From contig DATNPL010000203.1 of assembly GCA_036703255.1 (NCBI GenBank), positions 13,972 to 77,971 of the forward strand: a stretch of DNA of 64,000 nucleotides, read 5' to 3'. Numbering within the stretch: position 1 is the stretch's first letter; the number at the start of each line of letters is the position of its first letter. A program made the translations under genes and the position numbers. The notes beneath the pieces were generated by a model. It worked only from the letters and a program-made list of their open reading frames with translations. It was not told the origin of the DNA and did no database searches. The stretch is from Drouetiella sp036703255 (GTDB lineage: Bacteria > Cyanobacteriota > Cyanobacteriia > Elainellales > Elainellaceae). Of this stretch, positions 33,972 through 41,758 are shown piece by piece.

Positions 33972-35183
33972 CTACTGTATGCCATGTCTGCCGTTCTGCT
34001 GTTGGAATTTTGACCATTTCGCCGCAACAAACCCAGAAAACTGCTGACGGAACCGCTCTGGAGCATACTTTTCGGCATTTTGTCGCAGCAGATCGGCACT
34101 GAAGTAGTAAGCCCCTGACTCAAACAAACGCACAGATGCCATCAAGCTTTCCACCGTTTGTTCCGGAAAAAACAGCCCTGTTTTCTCAGAAATCACTGTT
34201 TCGGTAATGCCGCCCCGGCCATAGGCAATTACAGGCGCTCCGGCGGCCTGAGCCTCTACCGCCGCAATGCCAAAATCCTCAGCCGCCGCATAGACAAATG
34301 CCTTGCAGCGCTGCATGTAGTTGACGATCACTTCCTCAGGCTGGTGCCGCATCAGATGAATATTGGGCTGAGCGATCGCCGCCAGCCTCGACCAGTCGGC
34401 TCCATCCCCGATTACCACTAGCGGCAGCCCCAGCCGATTAAAGGCTTCCACAATCAAATCCACCCGCTTGTAGGGCACAAATCGAGCCAGCGTAAAGTAG
34501 AAATCCTCGCGCTGCGTCTTGGGATAAAAGCGATCGACTGCCACAGGCGGATAGATCACCTGAGCCGATCGCCGATAGGTTTTCCAAATGCGCTGCGCCA
34601 CGTAGCGAGAGTTAGCGGCAAAATAATCGACGCGATTGGCACTTGCCAAGTCCCAGAGCCGCAGGTAATGCAGAATGACCTGAGCCATCAGAGATTTAAC
34701 GCCGCGATCGAGCCTTGCCCCTTGCAAATACTGCTGTTGCAGATCCCAGGCATAGCGCATGGGCGTATGCATATAGCAGAGATGGAGCTGATCAGGCCGC
34801 GTAATCACGCCTTTGGCAACGGCATGACTGCTGGAGAGAATCAGATCATACGATGAGACATCTAGCTGCTCGATCGCCAAAGGCATCAGGGGCAGATAGG
34901 CGCGAAAGTGGCGCTGGGCAAAGGGCAGATGCTGTAGGAAAGAGGTTTTGACCGACCTGTGCTGAATAAATTCCCGCAGGTTGTCTGGCAAAAACTCGAC
35001 CAGGCTAAACAAATCAGCTTGGGGGTGCAGACCCAGAATTTGCTCTACCACCCGTTCTGATCCAGCATAGGTGACGAGCCACTCATGAATGACTGCGGTT
35101 CTGATGTTTGTGGCGCTATGAATAGACCCGCCTGTAACTCCGCCTATAACTTCCTCTGTAACTCCGTCCGTTATGCCATCCAC
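33972..35183 (-). CDS. Family 4 glycosyltransferase
   Basis: A 403-residue GT-B enzyme. The catalytic domain opens TAVIHEWLVTYAGSERVVEQIL, typical of this cyanobacterial group. The donor site has FYFTLARFVPYKRVDLIVEAFNRLGLPLVVIGDG and the C-terminal E-x7-E region is EDFGIAAVEAQAAGAPVIAYGRGG. The first 27 residues (MDGITDGVTEEVIGGVTGG...) precede the conserved start and come from a short tandem DNA repeat at 35130-35183, so the annotated start may be too far upstream or the leader is a recent expansion. It is first gene of the polysaccharide operon. Sugar specificity unknown. Confidence 0.9.
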   Translation of the reverse strand: MDGITDGVTEEVIGGVTGGSIHSATNIRTAVIHEWLVTYAGSERVVEQILGLHPQADLFSLVEFLPDNLREFIQHRSVKTSFLQHLPFAQRHFRAYLPLMPLAIEQLDVSSYDLILSSSHAVAKGVITRPDQLHLCYMHTPMRYAWDLQQQYLQGARLDRGVKSLMAQVILHYLRLWDLASANRVDYFAANSRYVAQRIWKTYRRSAQVIYPPVAVDRFYPKTQREDFYFTLARFVPYKRVDLIVEAFNRLGLPLVVIGDGADWSRLAAIAQPNIHLMRHQPEEVIVNYMQRCKAFVYAAAEDFGIAAVEAQAAGAPVIAYGRGGITETVISEKTGLFFPEQTVESLMASVRLFESGAYYFSADLLRQNAEKYAPERFRQQFSGFVAAKWSKFQQQNGRHGIQ

Positions 35184-35307
35184 ACCACAAGCTCCTACAC
35201 CGACTCTCCTGTTCAGAGATTGTCGCAGAGTTGGGGAATGTTCCCGCGATGCAGCCGGAAAATTTATCTGGGCGAGGCGAGTTCACAGCCTGGATAAAAG
35301 GCAGATC

Positions 35308-35342
35308 GGATAGAAAAGCAGGCTGAGCCTGCTTTTCTATCC
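35308..35342. repeat. 16-bp hairpin, GGC-TGA-GCC tip
   Basis: Perfect stem GGATAGAAAAGCAGGC / GCCTGCTTTTCTATCC with a TGA loop between the polysaccharide operon and the YdcZ gene. It lacks a T run immediately after the stem on either strand. Same build as the other palindromes but with a different tip. Confidence 0.75.
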
Positions 35343-35356
35343 CAATTCGTGATCCT

Positions 35357-35812
35357 TTATCGTCTGGTGTAGGCAACCATTGAAACGCCCAAAATCACCA
35401 GTACGACTCCAGCGATTCGGGTCGGGCTAGCCGCATAGCGCGTTAGGCCGATCGCCCCATAGTGATCCAAAAACAGGGCGGCAATCATTTGTCCGGCGAT
35501 CGTCAGCCCTAGCGCCAGGGCAGCCCCAATTCTGGGTGTCGCAAAAATCGTTGACCAGACATAAAACGTGCCCAGGCAGCCGCCAACCCACATCCACCAG
35601 GAGGTTTGAGCCAGAGAAGTCCAGGCAGGCACCGGATACCGCGCCGCAAAACAGATTGCCAGCGAGGCTAGAGTACCCGCCAGATATGAAATAAAAGTCA
35701 CCTGCATCGGTTCCCCCACATAGCGTCGCAGCAGGGTGTTTAGCGCCACCTGGACGGGTAGAACTGCCCCCCCAATGAGAGCCGCTAACAGATAAATTGT
35801 GCGTCCGTCCAT
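35357..35812 (-). CDS. DMT-superfamily transporter, YdcZ (DUF606) type
   Basis: A 151-residue protein of five hydrophobic helices starting IYLLAALIGGAVLPVQVALNTLLRR, with the half-size layout of YdcZ-type drug/metabolite transporters, which work as dimers of antiparallel halves. C-terminal GVVLVILGVSMVAYTRR is typical. Substrate unknown. It is divergent from a MarR regulator across a 245-base region carrying three palindromic operator-like sites, so it is the obvious target of that regulator. Confidence 0.88.
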   Translation of the reverse strand: MDGRTIYLLAALIGGAVLPVQVALNTLLRRYVGEPMQVTFISYLAGTLASLAICFAARYPVPAWTSLAQTSWWMWVGGCLGTFYVWSTIFATPRIGAALALGLTIAGQMIAALFLDHYGAIGLTRYAASPTRIAGVVLVILGVSMVAYTRR

Positions 35813-35940
35813 CTTGACTCCTCGTTGTGATTAGACTGGGTGATTAAAATTGCAAATTATGGTTTTCGGCTTAGGTTTTGTGAGATCTGCGGTTTGGTAA
35901 GAGCTGTGCCCCACCAAACCTAATCTGTAGGAGGTCTATT

Positions 35941-35958
35941 TATCTTGATACTAAGATA
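35941..35958. promoter_or_regulatory. MarR-type operator, site 1
   Basis: TATCTTGATACTAAGATA, an inverted repeat of TATCTT / AAGATA with a six-base centre. It is repeated almost exactly 30 bases later (site 2), which puts both on the same helix face. Confidence 0.65.
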
Positions 35959-35970
35959 TTTGGTGGCATA

Positions 35971-35988
35971 TATCTCGATACTAAGATA
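35971..35988. promoter_or_regulatory. MarR-type operator, site 2
   Basis: TATCTCGATACTAAGATA, differing from site 1 at one base; the flanking ATTTGGTG is also repeated after both sites. Confidence 0.65.
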
Positions 35989-36011
35989 TTTGGTGCCAAA
36001 ATTATAGCACT

Positions 36012-36029
36012 TGTCTTGGCGTTAAGATA
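36012..36029. promoter_or_regulatory. MarR-type operator, site 3
   Basis: TGTCTTGGCGTTAAGATA, a looser copy, directly followed by a half-sized palindrome CTTGGCATCAAG (36030-36041). It ends 28 bases before the MarR start, well placed for autorepression. Confidence 0.5.
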
Positions 36030-36057
36030 CTTGGCATCAAGCAATTTATAGAGGGAT

Positions 36058-36558
36058 ATGATGATCAGCGATCCAGTCGATAAAATCTTGGCGCAATGGC
36101 AGCGAGAGCGTCCTGATTTGGATGTTTCACCAATGGCGATCGTCGGTAGAGTGGGACGGCTGTCTAAGCACTTCGACCGAGCCATTCAGTCAACCTTCTC
36201 GGAGTTCGGGTTACAGAGTGGAGAATTCGATGTCTTGGCTACCCTGCGGCGATCGGGTCGGCCTTACCAGCTTTCGCCCACTGAATTGTTCAATATGCTA
36301 ATGGTGTCATCGGGCACCATGACGCATCGGATCGATCGCCTAGAAAAAACGGAGTTGGTCAAGCGCATCCCCGATCCGGACGATCGCCGAGGAATGTTGA
36401 TTACCCTAACCGACAAAGGCTTTGAGCTAATCGAGGCGGCGGTCACTGCCCATGTTGCCAACGAACACCGCATTCTTAGCGTGTTGCAAGAGCCAGAGCG
36501 GCAGAGCTTGACGCGGCTGCTGCGTCAACTTTTGCTGTCGTTTGAAGAGGAAAGGTAA
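36058..36558 (+). CDS. MarR-family transcriptional regulator
   Basis: A 166-residue winged-helix repressor. Dimerisation helices flank the DNA-binding part: EFDVLATLRRSGRPYQLSPTELFNMLMVSSGTMTHRIDRLEKTELVKRIPDPDDRRGMLITLTDKG, with the wing Asp-Arg-Arg motif intact. The family typically represses an adjacent exporter until a small ligand binds. Three palindromes upstream and the divergent YdcZ gene fit this. The ATG has AGAGGGA nearby; a second ATG one codon later is equally possible. Confidence 0.93.
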   Translation: MMISDPVDKILAQWQRERPDLDVSPMAIVGRVGRLSKHFDRAIQSTFSEFGLQSGEFDVLATLRRSGRPYQLSPTELFNMLMVSSGTMTHRIDRLEKTELVKRIPDPDDRRGMLITLTDKGFELIEAAVTAHVANEHRILSVLQEPERQSLTRLLRQLLLSFEEER

Positions 36559-36756
36559 TCCTTTTTTGGATGCCGACCAATATGTGCTGACACAAGAAAA
36601 GGGTCAAAAGCCGGGAATCGCAGGGGGGAATCGCAGGAATCTTTATCTATCCCTTGCGTAACTTTTTATTCCCAGCTTGATAGCTGTCTAGAGAGTTGCA
36701 AATCGCAAATTGACCCTCTCAATCAGCCACATACTTATTCCCAAACGAGTTCAACA

Positions 36757-37443
36757 ATGCCTACTTTTAACTCTATCTACGCGGATTCTGCTGTTGTCAC
36801 AAGTTCTGTTCTTCCCCTGCCTACTTACATTTTGCCGACTATCCTCCAGGGTACGGATGCCAGCGAAACCCTATATGGGAACTACAAAAGCAACAATATC
36901 TACGCCCAAGGGGGAGATGATATTGTTGTCGGCGATGCCGGAACCGATTGGATTGACGGCGGTCTGGGAAATGACACGCTGTGGGGCGGTACGGGTAACG
37001 ATAGCTTGATGGGCAATTCAGGGGATGATCTGCTGTATGGAGACGATGGCAACGATGTTTTGATGGGTGGGGCTGGCACTGACTTACTAGCAGGTTTCGA
37101 GGGCAACGACATTCTGATTGGCAGCAGCGTTGCCTATGGTGCGTCTGAATATGACATCCTCTTTGGGGGTGCAGGAGCCGATACCTTTGTCTTAGGAGAT
37201 GCCTATGGTTCGCACTACACAGGGACGGGCTTCGCTAAGATTCAAGACTTCAATTATGCTGAGGGCGATAAGATCCAGGTCAAAGGGCCGATCAGCGACT
37301 ACAGCGTGAGCTTTGGGGGGGGAAGTGGCAACTACACGGCATTCATCTACAAAAATGGCTCTGTGACCGACCCGATCGCTGAGGTGACTGGGCTAGCTAA
37401 CCCCAATTTCCTCATTCCCTCGATTGATTTTGTATCGGTGTAA
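36757..37443 (+). CDS. RTX calcium-binding repeat protein
   Basis: A 228-residue protein with six to seven RTX nonapeptides (GGxGxDxxx), for example GGLGNDTLWGGTGNDSLMGNSGDDLLYGDDGNDVLMGG cut across residues about 68-105. They are followed by a more regular C-terminal part (ILFGGAGADTFVLGDAY and IQDFNYAEGDKIQV), typical of hemolysin-type Ca-binding domains. No classical signal peptide is present; such proteins usually leave by type I secretion through a C-terminal signal, which could be the last 50 residues. There is no enzymatic domain, so a surface or S-layer-like role is possible. No secretion genes are nearby. Confidence 0.85.
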   Translation: MPTFNSIYADSAVVTSSVLPLPTYILPTILQGTDASETLYGNYKSNNIYAQGGDDIVVGDAGTDWIDGGLGNDTLWGGTGNDSLMGNSGDDLLYGDDGNDVLMGGAGTDLLAGFEGNDILIGSSVAYGASEYDILFGGAGADTFVLGDAYGSHYTGTGFAKIQDFNYAEGDKIQVKGPISDYSVSFGGGSGNYTAFIYKNGSVTDPIAEVTGLANPNFLIPSIDFVSV

Positions 37444-37470
37444 GGGCGATCGCGTGATCGGCTAGGGCAA

Positions 37471-37502
37471 TAAAAAAGGGCTAGAGATTTGTCTCTAGCC
37501 CT
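37471..37502 (-). terminator. Intrinsic terminator of typA
   Basis: On the minus strand AGGGCTAGAGA / TCTCTAGCCCT form an 11-bp stem with a four-base loop, followed by TTTTTTATT, 29 bases past the typA stop. It may also slow transcripts from the convergent RTX gene. Confidence 0.88.
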
Positions 37503-37530
37503 CTCAGGAATGGTTACTGAATCCGGCAAT

Positions 37531-39321
37531 CTAGCGTTTCGCCAGTTTCTTGGAAACCTTACGCAGACGAATCGACTTAGGCGTAACTTCCAGCAGTTCG
37601 TCAGAACCAATATATTCCAGCGCCCGTTCTAGATTCATGTCGATCGGGGTCTGAAGCTGCACCAGTTCCTCACCGCCAGAAGCGCGATGGTTGGTGAGCT
37701 GCTTGGCTTTACAGACGTTCAGTTCCAAGTCCTGCTGGCGATTGTGTTCACCTACAATCATGCCTCTATAGACTTTGGTCCCGGGTGAGATAAAGAAAGC
37801 GCCTCGGTCTTCAGCATTCTTCATCGCATAGAAGGTAGAAACGCCTTCCTCAAAGGAGATCAGCACGCCGTTGCGTCGGGTTTCAAACTCGCCAATGATA
37901 GGACGATAGTCGAGGAAGCTGTGGTTCATGATGCCGTCGCCGCGCGTCAGACGCATGAACTCGCCCCGGAAGCCAATCAAGCCGCGTGCCGGAATCACAA
38001 ACTCTAGCTGCGTGCGGCCATTGCCGCCCACCTGCATGTCCTGCATTTCGCCCTTGCGCTGACCCAGCCGCTCGATACAGCCGCCGACTGCCTCTTCTGG
38101 CACGTCTAACACCAACTGCTCAAACGGTTCGCAGGGTCGCCCGCCCACTTCGCGGTAGATCACTTCAGGCTTAGACACCTGAAACTCGTAGCCTTCACGG
38201 CGCATGGTTTCAATCAAAATGCCCAGGTGGAGTTCACCCCGACCCGCAACCGCCAGTTTGTCCGGCGAGTCGGTATCTTCTACGCGCAATGCCACATTGG
38301 TTTCTAGCTCACGCATGAGGCGATCGCGCACCTGACGAGAGGTGACAAAGGTGCCTTCTTGGCCGCAGAAGGGCGAGTCGTTGACCGAGAAGGTCATCTG
38401 TAAGGTTGGCTCATCCACTTTAATCAGCGGCAAAGCCTGCGGATTCGTAGGGTCGGTAATCGTTTCGCCAATGTTGGCATCGGCAAAGCCCGTAATCGCC
38501 ACAATGTTGCCTGCCGAAGAGGTGGGCATCTCGACGCGCTTTAGGCCATCGAAACCCAACAGCTTCGTGATTTTTGCTTTGACGATCGAGCCATCTTCCT
38601 TCACCAGGGCCGCTTGCTGACCCATGTTAAGGACGCCGTTATGGATCTTGCCAATGATAATTCGACCCAAATAGTCGGAGTAATCTAACGTCGTCACCTG
38701 AAGCTGGAGCGGCTTTTCAGGATCGCCTACTGGGGGCGGAACATGCTGAAGAATCGCCTCAAACATCGGCTTCATGTCGGTCGATTCATCTTCTAAAGCA
38801 TTCTTGGCATAGCCCGCCAACCCTGAAGCAAACAGGTAAAAGAAATCGCACTGGGCATCATCTGCACCCAGTTCTAAGAAAAGATCTAGCACTTTGTCGA
38901 TCGAGCCGTGGGGATCAGCCTGAGGGCGATCGATTTTATTAACCACGACGATCGGACGCAAGCCCTTTTCCAACGCCTTCTTCAGCACAAAACGAGTCTG
39001 AGGCATTGGCCCTTCGTTTGCATCCACAATCAAGATGCAGCCATCCACCATGCCCAACACCCGCTCCACTTCGCCACCGAAGTCTGCGTGTCCAGGGGTG
39101 TCTACAATGTTGATGAGTGTTTCACCGTAGCGCACGGCAGTATTCTTAGACAGAATCGTAATGCCCCGCTCCCGCTCCAAGGTGTTGGAGTCCATGACGC
39201 AATCCGGAACCTCTTCGCCCTCACGGAATGTGCCGGACTGTCGCAGCAGAGCATCAACGAGCGTAGTTTTGCCGTGGTCAACGTGAGCAATGATGGCAAC
39301 ATTGCGAATAGGCAGAGTCAT
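37531..39321 (-). CDS. typA: Translational GTPase TypA/BipA
   Basis: A 596-residue ribosome-associated GTPase. G motifs: G1 AHVDHGKTTLVDAL, G3 DTPGHADFGGEVERV, G4 NKIDRPQA. An EF-Tu-like domain 2 follows, then EF-G-like domains III and V, and the BipA C-terminal domain (ending RLRKVSKKLAKR). It binds near the A site of the 70S ribosome and helps 50S assembly and growth under stress. Length is typical (about 600). It is a single gene with its own terminator. Confidence 0.97.
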   Translation of the reverse strand: MTLPIRNVAIIAHVDHGKTTLVDALLRQSGTFREGEEVPDCVMDSNTLERERGITILSKNTAVRYGETLINIVDTPGHADFGGEVERVLGMVDGCILIVDANEGPMPQTRFVLKKALEKGLRPIVVVNKIDRPQADPHGSIDKVLDLFLELGADDAQCDFFYLFASGLAGYAKNALEDESTDMKPMFEAILQHVPPPVGDPEKPLQLQVTTLDYSDYLGRIIIGKIHNGVLNMGQQAALVKEDGSIVKAKITKLLGFDGLKRVEMPTSSAGNIVAITGFADANIGETITDPTNPQALPLIKVDEPTLQMTFSVNDSPFCGQEGTFVTSRQVRDRLMRELETNVALRVEDTDSPDKLAVAGRGELHLGILIETMRREGYEFQVSKPEVIYREVGGRPCEPFEQLVLDVPEEAVGGCIERLGQRKGEMQDMQVGGNGRTQLEFVIPARGLIGFRGEFMRLTRGDGIMNHSFLDYRPIIGEFETRRNGVLISFEEGVSTFYAMKNAEDRGAFFISPGTKVYRGMIVGEHNRQQDLELNVCKAKQLTNHRASGGEELVQLQTPIDMNLERALEYIGSDELLEVTPKSIRLRKVSKKLAKR

Positions 39322-39550
39322 AAAAAAGTTCCGGTAGTGAAATGTAGGAGAAGCCTTACTAGAAGCCTCACTAGGTGATCTACTGCTTCTTAATAGAGTT
39401 TTCCTTGTTTTTAAAAGAAATCCCGTGTAGAGAAGCCGTCATGATCTTATCTTAACTGTTCGTAAAATAACTGGCTTTCTTCAGGCTTTGTTTGCAGCTC
39501 TCAGTAGGAATTCCAAACCTCAGTAGATCGCAAAGTCCTCCTCAATTTTT

Positions 39551-39601
39551 CTAAAAGCTAGATTTCAAAGGCGTGGAGCGCCTTTGAAATCTAGCTTTTA
39601 G
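39551..39601. repeat. Perfect 23-bp hairpin, tip in reverse orientation
   Basis: 39551-39573 and 39579-39601 are exact complements with loop TGGAG. The tip GGCG-TGGAG-CGCC is the reverse complement of the tip at 40741 (GGCG-CTCCA-CGCC class). Outer arm CTAAAAGCTAGATTTCAAAG is unique to this site. It lies in the 380-base gap before typA, which otherwise shows no gene. Confidence 0.9.
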
Positions 39602-39633
39602 GTTTTGTGGCGCGCTCCGCGCGCCACAAAACC
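39601..39633. repeat. Perfect 15-bp hairpin abutting the previous one
   Basis: GGTTTTGTGGCGCGC / GCGCGCCACAAAACC with loop TCC. It starts at the very base where the preceding hairpin ends, and its tip is in the opposite orientation. Confidence 0.9.
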
Positions 39634-39701
39634 CTGATTTGCAATCTACCAAACATTGCTGGATCGGTTCTGGCAGAGCGCAGATTCAGGTGCAGGACAG
39701 C

Positions 39702-40619
39702 CTATGTTTCGTCTAAACCGCTGACGCTAACGGGTTCCAGGGTGATGATGTCATTAATATTGCGCTGCATCGTCTCACAAAAGGTATCCAGAGGCAGATC
39801 GTTGGCATCGCGGCCAAACGGGTTTTCAATTTCCAGCCCAATTTCTTCGATGCCAAACAGCGTAAAGCTAATGAGTGCGACGATCGCCCCCGTCAGCCAC
39901 TGCAAGTCTCCAACAAATTGAAACGGCAGCGTCAGGCAATAGATCAGCAAAAGCTGCTTGAGGTGAATGGCGTAGGCCAGCGGAATCGGAGTCTTGAGAA
40001 TGCGCTCACAGCCTCCCAAACAATCGACCATTTCATTCAACGTTTTCAACAGCGTGTTGAGCTGAAACCCATCCAAACAGCCTCGCTGAAACTGCTGCTG
40101 CAAGTAATCTTGAATCCAGACCGCAATTTCTAACGGCGGATTGTTCATGGTTTTGAGCGTCGAGTACCGAGCTTTAGATAGCAGCGGCTCTAGCTCTGGG
40201 TTAATTGGCTCTTGGCGCAAATGCAGTTTTATCGCTACCGCAAAAGCAATCACCAGGTGCAATGTGGCAATTTTGGTGGTGCGATCGTGCAGATCTTTTT
40301 CCCGAATTGAAACCCAAATGTTTCTCGCCAGGTTGCGAACAGAGTTAATCAGATTGCCCCAGAGCTTGCGTCCTTCCCAAAACCGCTCATAGGCCGTATT
40401 GGTGCGGAAGACCAGCATTAAACCCAAAACAATATTGGGGATGACGCCTGCCAGAATGGGCAGAGCGACAGGCACCCCCAGGTAGTGGAGCCAAGAAATG
40501 AACAGTCCAAACAGGCCGCAGAGCAGCGTGCGTGAAAAAACGGCGGGCAAAACAGAACCGCGCAGCTTCAGCGCCGATCGCAGCCAATTTTTTTGGTTCC
40601 AAAAGACCTTAAAGGACAT
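39702..40619 (-). CDS. Bestrophin-family anion channel
   Basis: A 305-residue membrane protein starting FWNQKNWLRSALKLRGSVLPAVFSRTLLCGLFGLFI, with the family core GLMLVFRTNTAYERFWEGRKLWGNLINSVRNLARNI and later FGIEEIGLEIENPFGRDANDLPLD. Bestrophins are pentameric anion channels; in algae and plants members conduct chloride or bicarbonate, and bacterial ones vary in selectivity. Four helices are expected and seen. It is monocistronic, with palindromic repeats on both sides. Confidence 0.92.
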   Translation of the reverse strand: MSFKVFWNQKNWLRSALKLRGSVLPAVFSRTLLCGLFGLFISWLHYLGVPVALPILAGVIPNIVLGLMLVFRTNTAYERFWEGRKLWGNLINSVRNLARNIWVSIREKDLHDRTTKIATLHLVIAFAVAIKLHLRQEPINPELEPLLSKARYSTLKTMNNPPLEIAVWIQDYLQQQFQRGCLDGFQLNTLLKTLNEMVDCLGGCERILKTPIPLAYAIHLKQLLLIYCLTLPFQFVGDLQWLTGAIVALISFTLFGIEEIGLEIENPFGRDANDLPLDTFCETMQRNINDIITLEPVSVSGLDET

Positions 40620-40721
40620 AGAGACTTGGAGGGTTGAACATACTGCATTCTAGCCTTCCGTTATTTTGCCCATTTCAGGCGTGGGGCTTTGAATCCTAGA
40701 TTTATTTCTGGCATTTAACCG

Positions 40722-40770
40722 GGAATGATGTGTGAGAGGGGCGCTCCACGCCCCTCTCACACATCATTCC
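40722..40770. repeat. Perfect 22-bp hairpin with GGGGCG-CTCCA-CGCCCC tip
   Basis: 40722-40743 pairs exactly with 40749-40770; outer arm GGAATGATGTGTGAGA. It lies 17 bases past the end of the BMP-type ABC operon. No T run follows on the minus strand, so it is not a classical terminator. Right flank AAAATCAGCAACG is shared with the 15336 copy. Confidence 0.9.
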
Positions 40771-40786
40771 TAAAATCAGCAACGCC

Positions 40787-41758
40787 TTATTTTTCGTAAG
40801 GCTGCCCACTGGCCGCAGGCGGAGTGGCTTTGCCGCCAAACCCCGCTAGAACAATGATGGTCAACAAATAAGGAATGGCCTGATAGAGCTGAGTCGGAAT
40901 CATCGCCAGGCCAGCACTCGCCGAAGCCAGACTAGCCGCCCGAATTTGCAGCGCCGTCCCTAACCCAAACAGCAGCGAGGTGCCAAACGCACCCAGCGGC
41001 GTCCAGCGACCAAAAATCATGGCGGCTAGGGCAATGAAGCCGCGTCCGGCACTCATGCGCAGCGTAAAGGAGCCAACCTGTTCTAGGGTCAGCCACACCC
41101 CCGCCAGTCCGGCGATCGCCCCACCCACGATCGTGCTAATGTAGCGCACCCGCTCTACGTTAATGCCCACGGTATCAGCCGCACGCGGATGCTCCCCCAC
41201 CGATCGCACATGCAAACCCCAAGGCGTATAAAACAAGACGTAGTGAATTACGCCCGTCAGCAGCAGCATGGTGTAGACGATCGGCTGATGGTTAAACAGC
41301 AAGTCGCCTAATACAGGAATCTGCCGCAGCCCCGGAATCGGGATTCGAGGGAATGTGCCCGGAGCCGTGGGGGCAGTGGCGGTCATCCAGCGCTGATAAA
41401 TCCAGCCCGTCATGCCCCAAGCCAGCAGGTTGATTACCGTGCCGCTAATGATTTGATCGGCCTTAAAGCGAATCGAGGTGATGCTGTGTAATCCGCCTAG
41501 TAGCGCCCCCGCCAAAATTCCGGCGATCACACCCAGGCAGAGGCTGGCGATCTCTGCGGCCGGAATGCCTGCCGCCTGCAACGGCGCATAGGCATACATA
41601 GCCGTGAGCTGCGCCACGAGGGCACCCGTCAGCATCATGCCTTCAATGGCAATATTCACAACCCCTGCCCGCTCCGAGAGGATGCCTGCATAAGCACCCA
41701 GGGCGATCGGCGTAGCGGTAATCAGCGCCAGCTTCAGAAAACCTGTAATTTCCTCCAT
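40787..41758 (-). CDS. BMP-type ABC importer, second permease (NupQ/YufQ-like)
   Basis: About 323 residues from the ATG at 41758, which overlaps the preceding stop as TAATG; a start three codons earlier is possible. It has eight to ten helices with LGAYAGILSERAGVVNIAIEGMMLTGAL, the conserved opening of the second permease in PnrA/BMP systems, and ALAAMIFGRWTPLGAFGTSLLFGLG. It pairs with the permease encoded just upstream to form the channel. It is the last gene of a four-gene operon. Confidence 0.9.
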   Translation of the reverse strand: MEEITGFLKLALITATPIALGAYAGILSERAGVVNIAIEGMMLTGALVAQLTAMYAYAPLQAAGIPAAEIASLCLGVIAGILAGALLGGLHSITSIRFKADQIISGTVINLLAWGMTGWIYQRWMTATAPTAPGTFPRIPIPGLRQIPVLGDLLFNHQPIVYTMLLLTGVIHYVLFYTPWGLHVRSVGEHPRAADTVGINVERVRYISTIVGGAIAGLAGVWLTLEQVGSFTLRMSAGRGFIALAAMIFGRWTPLGAFGTSLLFGLGTALQIRAASLASASAGLAMIPTQLYQAIPYLLTIIVLAGFGGKATPPAASGQPYEK

